Shown piece after piece: positions 46,670 to 56,320 of a stretch of DNA of 64,000 nucleotides (positions are counted from its first letter, which is position 1; the number at the start of each line of letters is the position of its first letter). The DNA is from Ctenosaura bakeri. Taxonomy: Eukaryota > Chordata > Lepidosauria > Squamata > Iguanidae. A model generated the notes under the pieces. That model saw nothing but the letters and a program-made list of their open reading frames with translations. It was not told the DNA's origin and searched no databases. A program made the position numbers and the translations under genes. The stretch lies in the NCBI GenBank assembly GCA_948474755.1, contig CAOLHI010002163.1, positions 186,001-250,000 on the forward strand. Reading direction: 5' to 3'.

Positions 46670-47042
46670 GTAAGGTTTTTTTTTTACTGCTTAAGGGGGA
46701 AAAAAGTCATCAGATAAGGAATGAAGCTTTTTGAATTCTTTGGTTCACATCATGCCCTGTCAGGATAGGTTTTGCAAGGAACTAAATGACATTTTGCTCC
46801 ATTTGTGGAAGTGGCTGTGTTATACATACCAGGCCACTTCTATCCCACTTAGTGAGTGAAGCTAGAGAAGCAACAGTTTGCTTAGAACAGTCCTCCACTG
46901 AGACAGAAAGTGGGTACAAGAGGGCATACTGAGTCATTTTTTTTTAATAAAATTGTGGATAAGTGCTCAGTGCAAAGATTCTGGCTTTGCATTTCTCATG
47001 GATTGCATTGTCATTGTCCTTTCATTTACTCTGGATTATTTA

Positions 47043-47420
47043 CAGTCCTCCACATCTGCAGGTTTTACTTCTGTGAGTTTGATTATTCATAGATTGTTTG
47101 CTGTCACCTTTGCTGCCTCCCTATGCCATTTTTAACAGAGACTGCAAGTCTCATAAGACTGAGAAACTGCAAATGAGGCTTGTAACTCCCTTTTAAAAAT
47201 GGTGTGGGGTAGCAGTGGAGGTGGCAGTAAGCCCCACCAGCCACCCACTTCTGCCCTGTGAAGGAACCCTGGTGCCTCAAAGAAATCTGGTGGATTGAAT
47301 ATGGTGATCATATTTTTTGTGTGTTAAATATGGTTTGGGAGGGCCTAGAGTTATTCATGATTTTTCCACTTTCATGAGGATCCTGTGCCCCTAACCCTAG
47401 CAAATGTGGAGGGATGACTC
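47043..47420. mobile_element. Tigger-like non-autonomous DNA element
   Basis: It starts CAGTCCTCCACATCTGCAGG after a TA and ends with AAATGTGGAGGGATGACT near a TA at 47,421. It shares the terminal words, GTTTGATTATTC and the (A/C)TTTCA-AGGATCCTGTGCCCCTAACCCT-type right end with the element at 38,954-39,441. It lies in ALDH6A1 intron 2. Confidence 0.55.
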
Positions 47421-47606
47421 TATTAGTTTTAGTGTGCAAATTGATAGATAAATAAGATAAATAAGAAATGTGAAGAGAATTATAGGGCGAAAAAGAAAAG
47501 GGAAAATAGAATTAACATAGTTCTGTCGTTGTCTAACCTGTAGATAGAAGAGTCTGACCTATTTAGCATTAAGCTACATCACTGACCAGAACTTTATATT
47601 CTACAG

Positions 47607-47681
47607 CCAACAACCAAACTGTTCATAGATGGCAAGTTTGTTGAGTCCAAAAGCAATGAATGGATTGATATCCACAACCCA
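47607..47681 (+). CDS. ALDH6A1: ALDH6A1, coding exon 3 (75 bp)
   Basis: Encodes PTTKLFIDGKFVESKSNEWI then DIHNP, a near match to the start of the mature vertebrate enzyme (KLFI-GKFVESKS, WIDIHNP). This is the N-terminal strand region at the edge of the NAD-binding fold. The acceptor ATATTCTACAG and donor CCA|GTAAGT give phase 0 at both ends. Confidence 0.97.
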
Positions 47682-48659
47682 GTAAGTGATGTTCTTTTCT
47701 TTGTGCTTATCTTCTCTATTGGATTGTGCAGTTCACTAGTGTAAGGAAGAACAAGAAAGATTTATAGTGGTTCTCTTAAGTTGTATTTCTAAAAACCATG
47801 AATTTCACAAGCTGTCTTTGGTTATGTTTAAAAGAAAAACAGTTTTAGTACTATATATAAAAACCTTAACATTTTTGAAAGACAGATTAATAGGTCTTTT
47901 TCCTAATTCTTATACGTAATTCTTACTCCCATCAGAGCAATCTAGTTCTTCAAACGGGGAGAGAAGGTTTTGGGCTGGATCATTTTTCTGGGCTTCAAGC
48001 TATTTTAGATGTTAACTGCAAGGCATAGTATGGATGCCTTCATTGTATGATGCCTAATATTATTTTGCTTGGTATACTCTGTAATCTTCCTGCTGTAACA
48101 AGCTACAGTTGTTTTCATGCAGAAGCTTTAGTGACTTTAGAGCAAGTGCAGTTGTGTAGGGATGGGGGGCGATGGGGACAGTGCACCCCTGGTGGCAATT
48201 TTTTGGGGGTGCCACTGCTCCTTGTCTGCCCTGCCCCCACGCGACTTAGCCCCACCCCATCTCTCCACCCCTCTCCACACACTCCAAGCTATGCTACTGA
48301 GCAAGTGGTCTCTAAGAGACCTGAGGCTGCAGCATAAGTTCATATGCTGCTAGCAAAATGTGTGGGGTTCATTTTTATTTCTTTCAAGAACTAGCCAAAG
48401 TTATTTATTACCAATGAATGGTCTCTGCAGCTGACACCCAGTGTGGAACAGCACATTTGGGGAGCTACTGCCAGCCATACGTTTACACCTCTAGCGTTTT
48501 CTCTGGGTGTTCAGGGAGTTCTGGTGAAACAGCACTTCCTCCCCCATCAGTAGCGGGGGACCTCCACCCTGCTCTTTACCAGTCTTGTATAGTGGTCTGA
48601 GTCAGAGGATTGCTCCCTTTATTTTAATATCTGTTATTTATGATTTGCTATTCTAAAAG

Positions 48660-48821
48660 GCCACTAATGAAGTGGTTGGCCGTGTCCCAAAAGCCACACA
48701 AAGTGAGATGGAAGCAGCAGTGGCTTCATGCAAAAAGTCATTCCAGAATTGGTCAGAGACGTCAGTTCTGAGTCGGCAGCAAGTATTTCTACGATATCAA
48801 CAGCTCATCAAAGACAATCTG
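48660..48821 (+). CDS. ALDH6A1: ALDH6A1, coding exon 4 (162 bp)
   Basis: 54 codons: ATNEVVGRVPKATQSEMEAA at the start, TSVLSRQQVFLRYQQLIKDN near the end. ATNEV-GRVP and SVLSRQQV-LRYQQLIK are signature stretches of methylmalonate-semialdehyde dehydrogenases. The region contributes N-terminal helices to the NAD domain and tetramer. The acceptor TTCTAAAAG is purine-rich and so rather weak; the donor CTG|GTGAGG is good. Confidence 0.97.
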
Positions 48822-49066
48822 GTGAGGAATTGTTTCCTGTTCTAGACTCTGCTATAAAATGGGAATTGAAATAGTTCTTCTACCTAAAACATTATAGAGA
48901 TGAACAAAATCAGGTTTACAAGCCATTTTGCACATGAAATAATTTTCACAAATTCAGAAAGCATATGACTTTGTTCCATATGGACATCAGTGCCTGCCTA
49001 AAGCCAAGTGCAGGAGATCCTCTCTGTTAGTTCTTTTGGGAGCTAACGTTATTTCTAGAAGTTTCA

Positions 49067-49268
49067 GGCCATTTCCGCACTGCACTGTTACAGTGCTATT
49101 ATTCCACTTGCAACATCTTGTGGAATCCTGGGGCTTGCAGTTTAGGGAGAGGCATTTAGAATTCTCAGCCAGAGAGCTCTTTGGCCTCAGTAAACTACAG
49201 ACTCCAGAATTCCACAGGATATTGAAATTGGAATAATAGCATTATAACAGTGTACTGCCCAAATGGCC
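49067..49268. mobile_element. Foldback MITE, family F, copy 8
   Basis: Left arm GGCCATTTCCGCACTGCACT and right arm GTGTACTGCCCAAATGGCC are inverted relatives. The spacer carries CAGCCAGAGAGCTCTTTGGC as in copy 2. Several arm mismatches show it is older than the promoter-side copies. Confidence 0.85.
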
Positions 49269-49771
49269 TTAGTCTCAGGTGAAGTTTTATGTGTGTGTTT
49301 GAAGAAAAGGGAGAAGAACCTTTGCCTAGCTAATCCACATTCTCTCTTCTTTCTGTCTATATTACTCTTCAGATTAACATAGGGACATTGGGCTTTAGCT
49401 GATTAGGATGTGCAATGGGGAGAATAGAATATCCAGATGAGCACCTGTGGGAGAGAGGGAATTCCTAATACTTGTAAAAAGAATCACTCATCCATATTGA
49501 TTTAGCTCCCACACGTTCTCCTAATGTGAGTTCAACAGCTGCTAGTTAAATTGTCATTTATTTATATGGTAAACTGAAAACCCCCTTTCATTGCCTGTGC
49601 CGCACAGCTAGCACTGGAGGGAGACAAGTGACTCTCCATGTGCAGAGTGATTATGCAACTAAGATTTTCCTTACTTAGTCCACACAGGACAGTTTGTCTT
49701 GCTTTTTCCCTTCTGGTTCCATAGACAAATTCTTTTTTCCATGTTAAGGTTCTCTTCTCTCTTTTTTCTAG

Positions 49772-49850
49772 AAAGAAATTTCAAAATTGATCACCTTGGA
49801 GCAAGGGAAGACCTTGGCTGATGCAGAGGGAGATGTGTTCCGAGGCCTCC
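49772..49850 (+). CDS. ALDH6A1: ALDH6A1, coding exon 5 (79 bp)
   Basis: Encodes KEISKLITLEQGKTLADAEG then DVFRGL and the first base of the next codon (Gln in human). LITLEQGKTLADAEGDVFRG is almost invariant in ALDH6A1. The acceptor has a strong pyrimidine run (CTCTTTTTTCTAG) and the donor is C|GTAAGC. The following intron carries the nested DIRS elements. Exon 6 (expected to begin with VVEHAC-like sequence) is not present before 64,000. Confidence 0.97.
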
Positions 49851-49884
49851 GTAAGCTGCTGGCATATGCTTCTATTACTGTTAC

Positions 49885-51077
49885 TGTTATTATTTCATTT
49901 ATGTGCTGCCTTTCTCCAAGAGTGGGACCCAAGGCAGCTCACAAAAGGAATTAAAACCCAACAATGTAATTTTAAAACAATTAAAATCATCACACTAAAA
50001 GAGCATAAAATGATTTAAACAGCATTAAAAAGTTAAAATAAAGGACACCCACCATAAAGAATCCTCCTTGTGAGTGATTACATATTAAAAGCCTGCTTAA
50101 ACAAAAAAGGTCTTTGCCTGCTGGCAAAAGGAGAGCAAGGAGGGAAGAGAATTCTAGAAGATGGGAGCAACCATTGAGGCGGCTGACTCTTGTGTCCTCA
50201 TCAAGTCAATCTGTGATTATGACAGTGTGATGAACCTCAAGTGGAGGCATAGTAATGGAGCCTCCTTAGCAACCAAGAGTATTTAAACATGATTGACTGG
50301 AGCAAATAGAACCCTGGATAGTCAAAGGGAGGGGCTAGATGGAGGAAAGGCATAACAGAATTTAACTGAAAATGGAGAGTGGACGTTGGAGAACAGAGTT
50401 GATATGAGAACAGAGAGAATGGATAGAGAGAGCTGAGTGCTGGATTTGAGAAAGAAGTAGTGTGCTAGTGTGTGAATCCTTAATTACAAAATACATTTTA
50501 GCTTGACAGTGTGTTTAATAAAGATTGGTTTATAGTTTCATAAAGAGAGGTCTCAAGAGAGTGTCATTTCTCTGGACTGGATTATACATGCAACCATTAG
50601 TACCAAAAGTACTGCATTAATTGAAGAGATAAATTACTGCTTGTCTTTATATCTGAAAAGGGGCAGATTTAGGGAAAGCAGGAGAGGGAGATAACCCTGG
50701 GAGGAGAAGCCAGTGGGGGACAAAAGTGAGAAGGGTGGTGCGTTCTCAGGAAGGGAGAATAGAAGCAGATCTGTTTGTCATAGCCCTGGCTTAGCCAGAA
50801 ATCTCCCTGACTGTTCAGACCCAGACATAAAAAGGTGTCAGGCTGGGCAGGACTTGGGACTTCACAGGCAGGACCAAGGGAAAGTTCTGCCCTCTAAATC
50901 TAAAAGATTCTGGCAGGTTCATATAGGGAGATAATGGTCTTTCAGACAGTATGGACCTAAGTCACGTAGGACTTTATAGGTTATGACCCACATTTTGAAT
51001 TGTGCCAGGAAACAGCAGCTTCATTGGCTGCCAGTTTATGCTCCCTGTAACTTCTTGCTGTGCATGGAAAATAGCTT
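49885..51077 (-). mobile_element. L2-like LINE 3' region, split by an unclassified LTR-like insert
   Basis: The left part (49,885-50,215) is the complement of a squamate LINE tail: ATTTATGTGCTGCCTTTCTC, CCCAAGGCAGCTCACAAAAG, AGGTCTTTGCCTGCTGGC. The right part (about 50,900-51,065) continues it with GGGAGATAATGGTCTTTCAG and ACATTTTGAATTGTGCCAGG. Between them, about 50,220-50,580, is sequence with AATAAAGATTGG and TGAACC near its start. It could be a solo LTR, but its borders and duplication are unclear. The outer DIRS element inserted at the right end of this LINE. Confidence 0.5.
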
Positions 51078-51233
51078 CTTCTTCATGGTCTCCGTGCCTC
51101 ACATATTGGGATTTTCACGCATGCGCGGTAGCATTTGGAAGATTCTAGAGCTAAGCAGCTTGGCGGGAACCCCTCCCCTGTGCCTGTACTGAGCATGCTC
51201 AGCCCGCCAAGCCAAGGATCTCTCCTCAGTTCT
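51078..51233 (+). repeat. Outer DIRS 5' inverted terminal repeat
   Basis: Begins CTTCTTCATGGTCTCCGTGC and runs to TCTCCTCAGTTCT. It is the diverged complement of 63,038-63,214 and is homologous to the inner element's termini (shared GCGGTAGC, TTGGCGGGAACCCCTCCC, CTCCTCAGTTCT). Confidence 0.88.
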
Positions 51234-51395
51234 TTTTTGTCCGCCTCAGTGAACGGAAGGTTCTTTGCTTATTAGCTATTGTCTCTTGGCGTTTTTGGAT
51301 TCTTGGACATCTTCGAACCCCCCCCCCCGCTCTCTTCGGACTTCTTCTGTGAGTGTTTCTTCTTGGACTTTTGTCTTCTCTTTTCTCCTCCTTCT

Positions 51396-53022
51396 ATGTC
51401 TGCCCTCTTCAAAAATTGTGTCTCGTGCGGTCATAAGGTCGCTCTCTCGGACGGGCACGCCGAGTGCCTTTTTTTGCCTTGGGGACACCCGCCACGTGAA
51501 GGCTTGCTCTGTTTGTAGAGAGTTTACCGCCCAAACTCTAAGGAAGAAGGTCATCTAGACTCAAGTCTCACTGCTGGGAAGAGTCATTGAAGATCAAAGA
51601 GCAGGCGGCTGAGCATACTGCCCTTTACACGGCCATGTCTTCATGTTCCTTCTCAACGGCGCGGCCATCGGCCACACCCTCGCAGGTATCGGTGGCTGCC
51701 ATACCGACCACAACGGTACCAGGCTTGGTACCGTCCTCGTTGCCTCCCATCTCGACACTGCCTCGTATTCCGAAGAGAGTGCCAAGTACTTCTGTCACCA
51801 GGGATACCCCTGCAGGCCCGCAGACAGCAAAGGCATCAAAACCGCTCACCACTGCACAGCGCAAGCAGCCTTCTTCTCTTGACCCTTCCAAGGAGAAGGA
51901 GAAGAAGGAGGAGGAGGAGAGCAGTTCACCCTCTCCACGGAGGACCTGCCCACCGACACCTCCTCTGACTCAACCCCTGGAGGATGTCATCAAGAAAGTG
52001 GGCCCGCCTGATATATCGGCAGTATGTGAGGAGGATCCGGCCGAAGGCCTTTCGTGCCCTCAGGCCCGCCTGCCCTCTCAGCGCCTGTTATTCCACTCGG
52101 TTACCCGGAATATGGTATGGACCCCACAGAACTCTCCTTGGTAACACCACGGGCCCTGTCCCGTCATCGGGCACCTTCCTGGGAATGCACCTGCAGGAAT
52201 GAGACACGCTCTCCCAGCCGAAGGGACAGGCATCGATCCCCATGGCGGCGGGAGATCTTTCCTGAGCGTGGCAGATCTCGGCCTGAGCTCGACTTGCCCT
52301 TTTCATCTGCCTCGTATATAGTGAGATACGGGCATGAACACCTATGGCGAGAACAGCCGGGATCTTATCACTCCTACTCCCCCGTGTATAGGGATAGGTA
52401 CCACGTGGATGTGCACCGTTGGTCTCCGTACCGTCGTCAGTCCCAGTCGCCATCACCTGGTTCCAGATAACATTCTCGGTACTGATGTTCGCCTTCATGT
52501 TCCCGCTCGAGGTTGTCCTACTATGGAAGATTGAGGGACCGTTCTCCGCACTACCATCCTGTGCCGCCTCCTCCTTGGGTGACCGCTACCGTATCACGCC
52601 CAGTTTCAGAAACCCTTCCGGTACAGAGCTCAGCCGCGGCCCTTACTTCTACCCAGACCATCCAGCATCTGCTTCCTACTGTGCTGCCAATCTCTGCTAC
52701 CACAGTGTCACAATTGACCTTCGCTCCACCGGTACCATCTTTGTTACCATCGACGGTACCAGCTCCACCAGCGACCGTTTCTCTGCCGGCTCAACAACCT
52801 CTGGCACAGAGCTCACCTTCCCGATCGTCGCAGTCCTACGAGTCTGTTTCTGACTCAGCTGACTCGACTCCTGGCTCTCATGAGTCTCCGCCCTTGGCTT
52901 TTGGGGACCCCGCACCAAATTCAGCACCAGAGGACATTAAACAGTTCTCCAACATCCTTCTTAGGATGGCAAATGCTCTAGGCCTTGATGTTTCCGATCC
53001 AACTCCAGTGGTACAAGATGAA
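51396..53022 (+). pseudogene. Outer DIRS gag, 5' part (frameshifted)
   Basis: Starts with ATG of MSALFKNCVSCGHKVALSDG, matching the inner gag start. Several frameshifts follow, the first near 51,475 where the frame leaves CLF...CLGDTRHVKACSVCREFT. Recognisable pieces include EKEKKEEEESSSPSPRRTCP, an arginine/serine/tyrosine-rich stretch near 52,200-52,470, and SAPEDIKQFSNILLRMANAL just before the break. It is interrupted at about 53,022 by the inner element and resumes at 59,103. Confidence 0.85.
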
Positions 53023-53216
53023 CAGGTTGCTTACCTGTAACTGTGGTTCTTCGAGTGGTCATCTGTGCCATCATACACTAGGAGCTTTAGTGCCTGCGCG
53101 GTAGCGTTCGGAAACTTCTAGAGCTTGTTCGCTTGGCGGGAACCCCTCCCCCACGCCGGTACTGCGCATGCTCCTCCCGCCGAGCAACGGTCTCTCCTCA
53201 GTTCTGTCGTCCGCCG
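53023..53216 (-). repeat. Inner DIRS 3' inverted terminal repeat
   Basis: On the plus strand it begins CAGGTTGCTTACCTGTAACT. From about 53,055 to 53,216 it is the near-exact complement of the 5' ITR at 58,934-59,103. The outermost 35 bases are unique to this end and are mirrored in the internal complementary region. Non-identical outer ends are normal for DIRS ITRs. Confidence 0.93.
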
Positions 53217-53259
53217 TAGAACCTACAGGGACCTGAGAAAGAGGGGAGGAAGGGCGGGT

Positions 53260-53356
53260 GTGTATGATGGCACAGATGACCACTCGAAGAACCACAGTTA
53301 CAGGTAAGCAACCTGTTCTTCTTCTTCGTGGTCTCTGTGCCTTCATACACTAGGAG
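53260..53356 (-). repeat. Inner DIRS internal complementary region
   Basis: 53,260-53,317 is a perfect 58-bp inverted copy of 53,021-53,078 (the 3' terminus). 53,321-53,356 is a perfect 36-bp inverted copy of 59,068-59,103 (the 5' terminus). Only the triplet CTT separates them. This two-part complement of both ends is the known DIRS-1 device that lets the cDNA termini be completed and circularised. It lies just 3' of the recombinase gene. Confidence 0.93.
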
Positions 53357-53392
53357 ACTGTGTAGCTTACCGGTCGGACGGCGGGTCAGGTC

Positions 53393-54427
53393 CTACAGCA
53401 CGGAAGCCAACACCTCACGTCCAAACCGGGCATCTCTGCGCGACCGGCAGTCGAGCCTGTAGTGGCGCACGAAGGTCGATGGTTGGGACCAGGTCGCCAC
53501 ACGGCAGAGTTCATGCAGGTCAACTCCTCGCAGGAGGGCCGCAGAAGTAGCCACCGCTCTGGTGGAGTGGGCTCGAAGCAGGACTGGCGGAGGCTTCCTC
53601 GCGAGCTCATACGCCAGTTGAATAGTCCTCACCACCCATTTAGAGAAGCGCTGGGTGGACACTTTGAGGCCCTTCCGACGTCGCCCATAGCAAACGAAGA
53701 GATGCGGCGTCTGTCGGAAGGAAGCAGTCCTGTCCATGTAGAAGGCCACGGCCCGACGCACGTCCAGGGAGTGGAGAGACCGCTCCAACGGTGTCGTCGG
53801 GTTCGGGAAGAAGGCAGGCAGGATGATGTCCTGGTTGAGATGGAAACTGGACACCACCTTAGGCAGGAACGAGATGTCAGGTCTCAGGACCACCTTGTCC
53901 CTGTGGAAGACCGTGAAGGGCTCATCGGATCGAAGAGCTGTGATCTCACCTGCTCGCCTCGCTGAGGTCACCGCTACCAAGAAGGCAGTTTTCATGGTGA
54001 GAAGCCTATCATCCGAGGTCGCCATCGGCTCGAAGGGCGGCTTTGTCAGCTGCGAGAGCACCAGCGAGAGGGACCACGGCGGTAGCGGCGGCGATACCGG
54101 CGGGTAGAGATGATGAAGTCCTTTCAGGAACCGCTTAACGGTATCGTTCCTGAAGAAGGCCGAGGCAGCCGACTGTGGCGGTTGGTATGCCACGATCGCG
54201 GAAAGATACACCTTCAGGGATGGAAACGCCAGCCCCTGTTGCCGGAGGTGCAGGAGGAAATGCAGGACGGTAGAGAGCCCCGCGGGCGATACCGGCTCAC
54301 TCCTCTCGTTAGCGAAGGTCAGGAAGCGTCGCCACTTGTATTGATAGTTGCGACGGGTGGATTCCTTCCTGGCCGCGACGAGGACGGTACCGAGCACGGG
54401 ATCGTCTAGTGCGATATCCTCCAGGCA
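53393..54427 (-). CDS. Inner DIRS tyrosine recombinase (YR)
   Basis: 344 residues from a point equivalent to the outer copy's start. It integrates the circular cDNA by strand exchange at the target. Visible are an N-terminal core-binding-like domain (STRRNYQYKWRRF near residue 25, LHFLLHLRQQGLAFPSLKVY near 55-75), the first catalytic Arg in TSARRAGEITAL (about 157-158), HxxR as AHSTRA (His287, Arg290) and the nucleophile in RHYRLD (Tyr323). The frame is open upstream to 55,741 because it overlaps the RT gene; that extension is not YR sequence. The codon aligned with the outer ATG is CTG (54,424-54,422), so initiation is unclear: non-AUG start, frameshift from RT, or a lost start. It overlaps the RT stop by about 20 bases. 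Confidence 0.88.
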   Translation of the reverse strand, partial: CLEDIALDDPVLGTVLVAARKESTRRNYQYKWRRFLTFANERSEPVSPAGLSTVLHFLLHLRQQGLAFPSLKVYLSAIVAYQPPQSAASAFFRNDTVKRFLKGLHHLYPPVSPPLPPWSLSLVLSQLTKPPFEPMATSDDRLLTMKTAFLVAVTSARRAGEITALRSDEPFTVFHRDKVVLRPDISFLPKVVSSFHLNQDIILPAFFPNPTTPLERSLHSLDVRRAVAFYMDRTASFRQTPHLFVCYGRRRKGLKVSTQRFSKWVVRTIQLAYELARKPPPVLLRAHSTRAVATSAALLRGVDLHELCRVATWSQPSTFVRHYRLDCRSRRDARFGREVLASVL

Positions 54428-56319
54428 TGGAGGGCCAGGCGTGGCAGGTCCGGATGGAGGACTCGGCCGCTGGAGTGGGAGAGCAGGTCCGGTGTCGGTG
54501 GCAACCGGAGCAGGTCGTCTCGTGCGGCTTGTAGCAGGGGTGCGAACCAATGTTGCCTCGGCCAGTACGGGGCTACCAGGATCGCGTCGGCTCGGTCGGC
54601 GAGGATCTTCGATATCGTCCGGCCGAGCAGCGGGAACGGCGGGAACGCGTAGAGGAGTTCCCCGGTCCACGGAAACTGGAAAGCGTCCCCGATGGAGGCA
54701 CGATCGTGGCCCGCTCTGGAACAGAATCGGCGACACTTCGCGTTTTCCCTGGTCGCGAAGAGGTCGATCGATGGTTCGCCCCAGCAGTCCCGAATCAGTC
54801 TGAACGCCTCTCCAGAGAGAGACCATTCGTGATGGGATGAGGTGTCCCTGCTGAGGGCGTCTGCCGTGGTGTTCTCCTGCCCGGCCAGGTGAACTGCCAC
54901 GGGATGCGTATGCAGGCGAATGCACCATTCCCACAAGTCGAGTGCAATGTTGAGCAGGGTTGTGGAGTGAGTCCCTCCTTGTCTGTTGATGTAACAGACG
55001 GCGGTGGTATTGTCCGTCAGAACCAGGACCGTCCGCCCCGCTACGACATGGCGGAACGCCCGTAGCGCTTTCAAGACGGCGAGTAGCTCCAGCGCGTTGA
55101 TATGGAGAGCGGTCTCGTCGTCGGTCCATCTGTCGCGGACTCTGAGATCGCCGCAGTGGGCACCCCATCCATACAGGGAGGCGTCGGTCGTTACCGTCAC
55201 CTTCGGTGTCGGCTGTTGGAAAGGCATCCCTGACATGAGATTGCGTCGCGACTGCCACCATCGGAGGGATGAGCGGACGTCTTCCGGCAGCTGCAGTCGG
55301 AGTGTCTGTTCGTCTCGCAGGGGGTCGAATATGCGGACGAACCAGTATTGAAGAGGTCTCGCTCTCAGCCTGGCGAGATATGTCACAGCGGTCGTCGCAG
55401 CCATGTAGCCCAAGAGCTGCTGGACGCTTCTCGCAGATAATGTTGGGGCCGTACGCGCGTGAGCGGCGGCCCGGATCAGGGTTTGGGCTCGAGACTCTGG
55501 TAGGTACGCCCTGGCGGAGGTCGAGTCGAGCGTCGCCCCGATGAAGTCCAAGATCCTCGCCGGCTCGAGGTGGGACTTCTTCGGATTCACCCGTAGACCA
55601 AGGCGGGTCAGGAGTGAGAACGTCATGTGGACGTCGTGGTAAAGTCTCTGTTTGCAGGACGCCACCAACAGCCAATCGTCGAGGTAAGGGAAGACGGAAG
55701 CACCCTTCGTCCGCAGGAAGGATACCACCGGGGCCATGCACTTGGTGAAGACCCTTGGGGCAGTCGAGAGTCCGAACGGCAGCACCTTGTACTGGTAACA
55801 GGTGTCGTCGACTGCGAAGCGGAGGTACCGTCTGTGCTGCAGGCGAATGGCGATATGGAAGTATGCGTCTCGGAGATCGATGGAGGCGAACCAGTCCCCT
55901 CGATGTAGGAAGGGCAGGATCGACGGTATCGTGACCATCTTGAACCTCTTGGGGCGGATGTAGTAGTTCACCCCTCTGAGGTCTAGGATCGGCCGGAGGG
56001 TACCGTCGGCTTTCGGTACCGTGAAGTACCTGGAGAAGAAGCCGGTGGTCTTGGCCTCTTGCGGGAGCTGCTCGATCGCCCCTTTCTGGAGGAGGGATTG
56101 GATCTCTTCCAGGAGGGCCGGACTCGACGGCGTGGAATAGTAAACGCCTCGAGGAGGAATATCAAGAAACTCGATGGCGTAGCCAAGACGGACGATGGAA
56201 AGCACCCAAGAGTCCGTAGTGACACACTGCCACTCCGCGAGATGTCGAGCAAGAGTCGGTCGGTCTCCGAGCGCTGATGGTAGGCTGAAGAGTGGGTATT
56301 GGTAGGTCCTGCCAGGCAC
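54406..56319 (-). CDS. Inner DIRS reverse transcriptase-RNase H polyprotein
   Basis: 637 residues, open throughout. RT: DLRDAY (148-153, first catalytic Asp), PFGLSTAP (181-188), PYLDDWLL with YLDD at 212-215. RNase H: TTDASLYGWG (Asp379), ALELLAV (Glu411), LTDNTTA (Asp436) and TTADALSRD (Asp487), a complete acidic quartet. The last 120 residues (IDLFAT, then YAFPPF at 557-562, then ILVAPYWPRQHWF) lie where DIRS elements carry a Dam-like methyltransferase domain; FPPF may be a variant of its (D/N)PP(Y/F) motif, but this is inference. The frame opens one base after the gag TGA with GTG, not ATG, so expression probably needs reinitiation, readthrough or frameshifting. Confidence 0.92.
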   Translation of the reverse strand: MPGRTYQYPLFSLPSALGDRPTLARHLAEWQCVTTDSWVLSIVRLGYAIEFLDIPPRGVYYSTPSSPALLEEIQSLLQKGAIEQLPQEAKTTGFFSRYFTVPKADGTLRPILDLRGVNYYIRPKRFKMVTIPSILPFLHRGDWFASIDLRDAYFHIAIRLQHRRYLRFAVDDTCYQYKVLPFGLSTAPRVFTKCMAPVVSFLRTKGASVFPYLDDWLLVASCKQRLYHDVHMTFSLLTRLGLRVNPKKSHLEPARILDFIGATLDSTSARAYLPESRAQTLIRAAAHARTAPTLSARSVQQLLGYMAATTAVTYLARLRARPLQYWFVRIFDPLRDEQTLRLQLPEDVRSSLRWWQSRRNLMSGMPFQQPTPKVTVTTDASLYGWGAHCGDLRVRDRWTDDETALHINALELLAVLKALRAFRHVVAGRTVLVLTDNTTAVCYINRQGGTHSTTLLNIALDLWEWCIRLHTHPVAVHLAGQENTTADALSRDTSSHHEWSLSGEAFRLIRDCWGEPSIDLFATRENAKCRRFCSRAGHDRASIGDAFQFPWTGELLYAFPPFPLLGRTISKILADRADAILVAPYWPRQHWFAPLLQAARDDLLRLPPTPDLLSHSSGRVLHPDLPRLALHAWRISH

Positions 56320-56320
56320 G

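Larger units (their letters stand above)
46670..49771 (+). other. ALDH6A1 introns 2, 3 and 4
   Basis: Intron 2 (46,670-47,606) holds a Tigger-like element. Intron 3 (47,682-48,659) has a C-rich patch near 48,160-48,300 and no named repeat. Intron 4 (48,822-49,771) holds one foldback MITE. The interval also contains exons 3 and 4, listed separately. Confidence 0.85.

Noticed and set aside
48047..48337. 96-codon open frame in a C-rich patch of ALDH6A1 intron 3
   Set aside because: Low-complexity proline/serine composition and an opposite-strand frame of similar length argue for chance.
50220..50580. Definite solo LTR inside the LINE
   Set aside because: AATAAA is present, but TG/CA ends and a target duplication could not be matched, so it is mentioned only as a possibility.
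54428..55741. N-terminal 438 codons of the long minus-strand open frame containing the recombinase
   Set aside because: This part overlaps the RT-RNase H gene in another frame, begins with GTG and has no similarity to recombinases. It is open by chance in GC-rich coding DNA.
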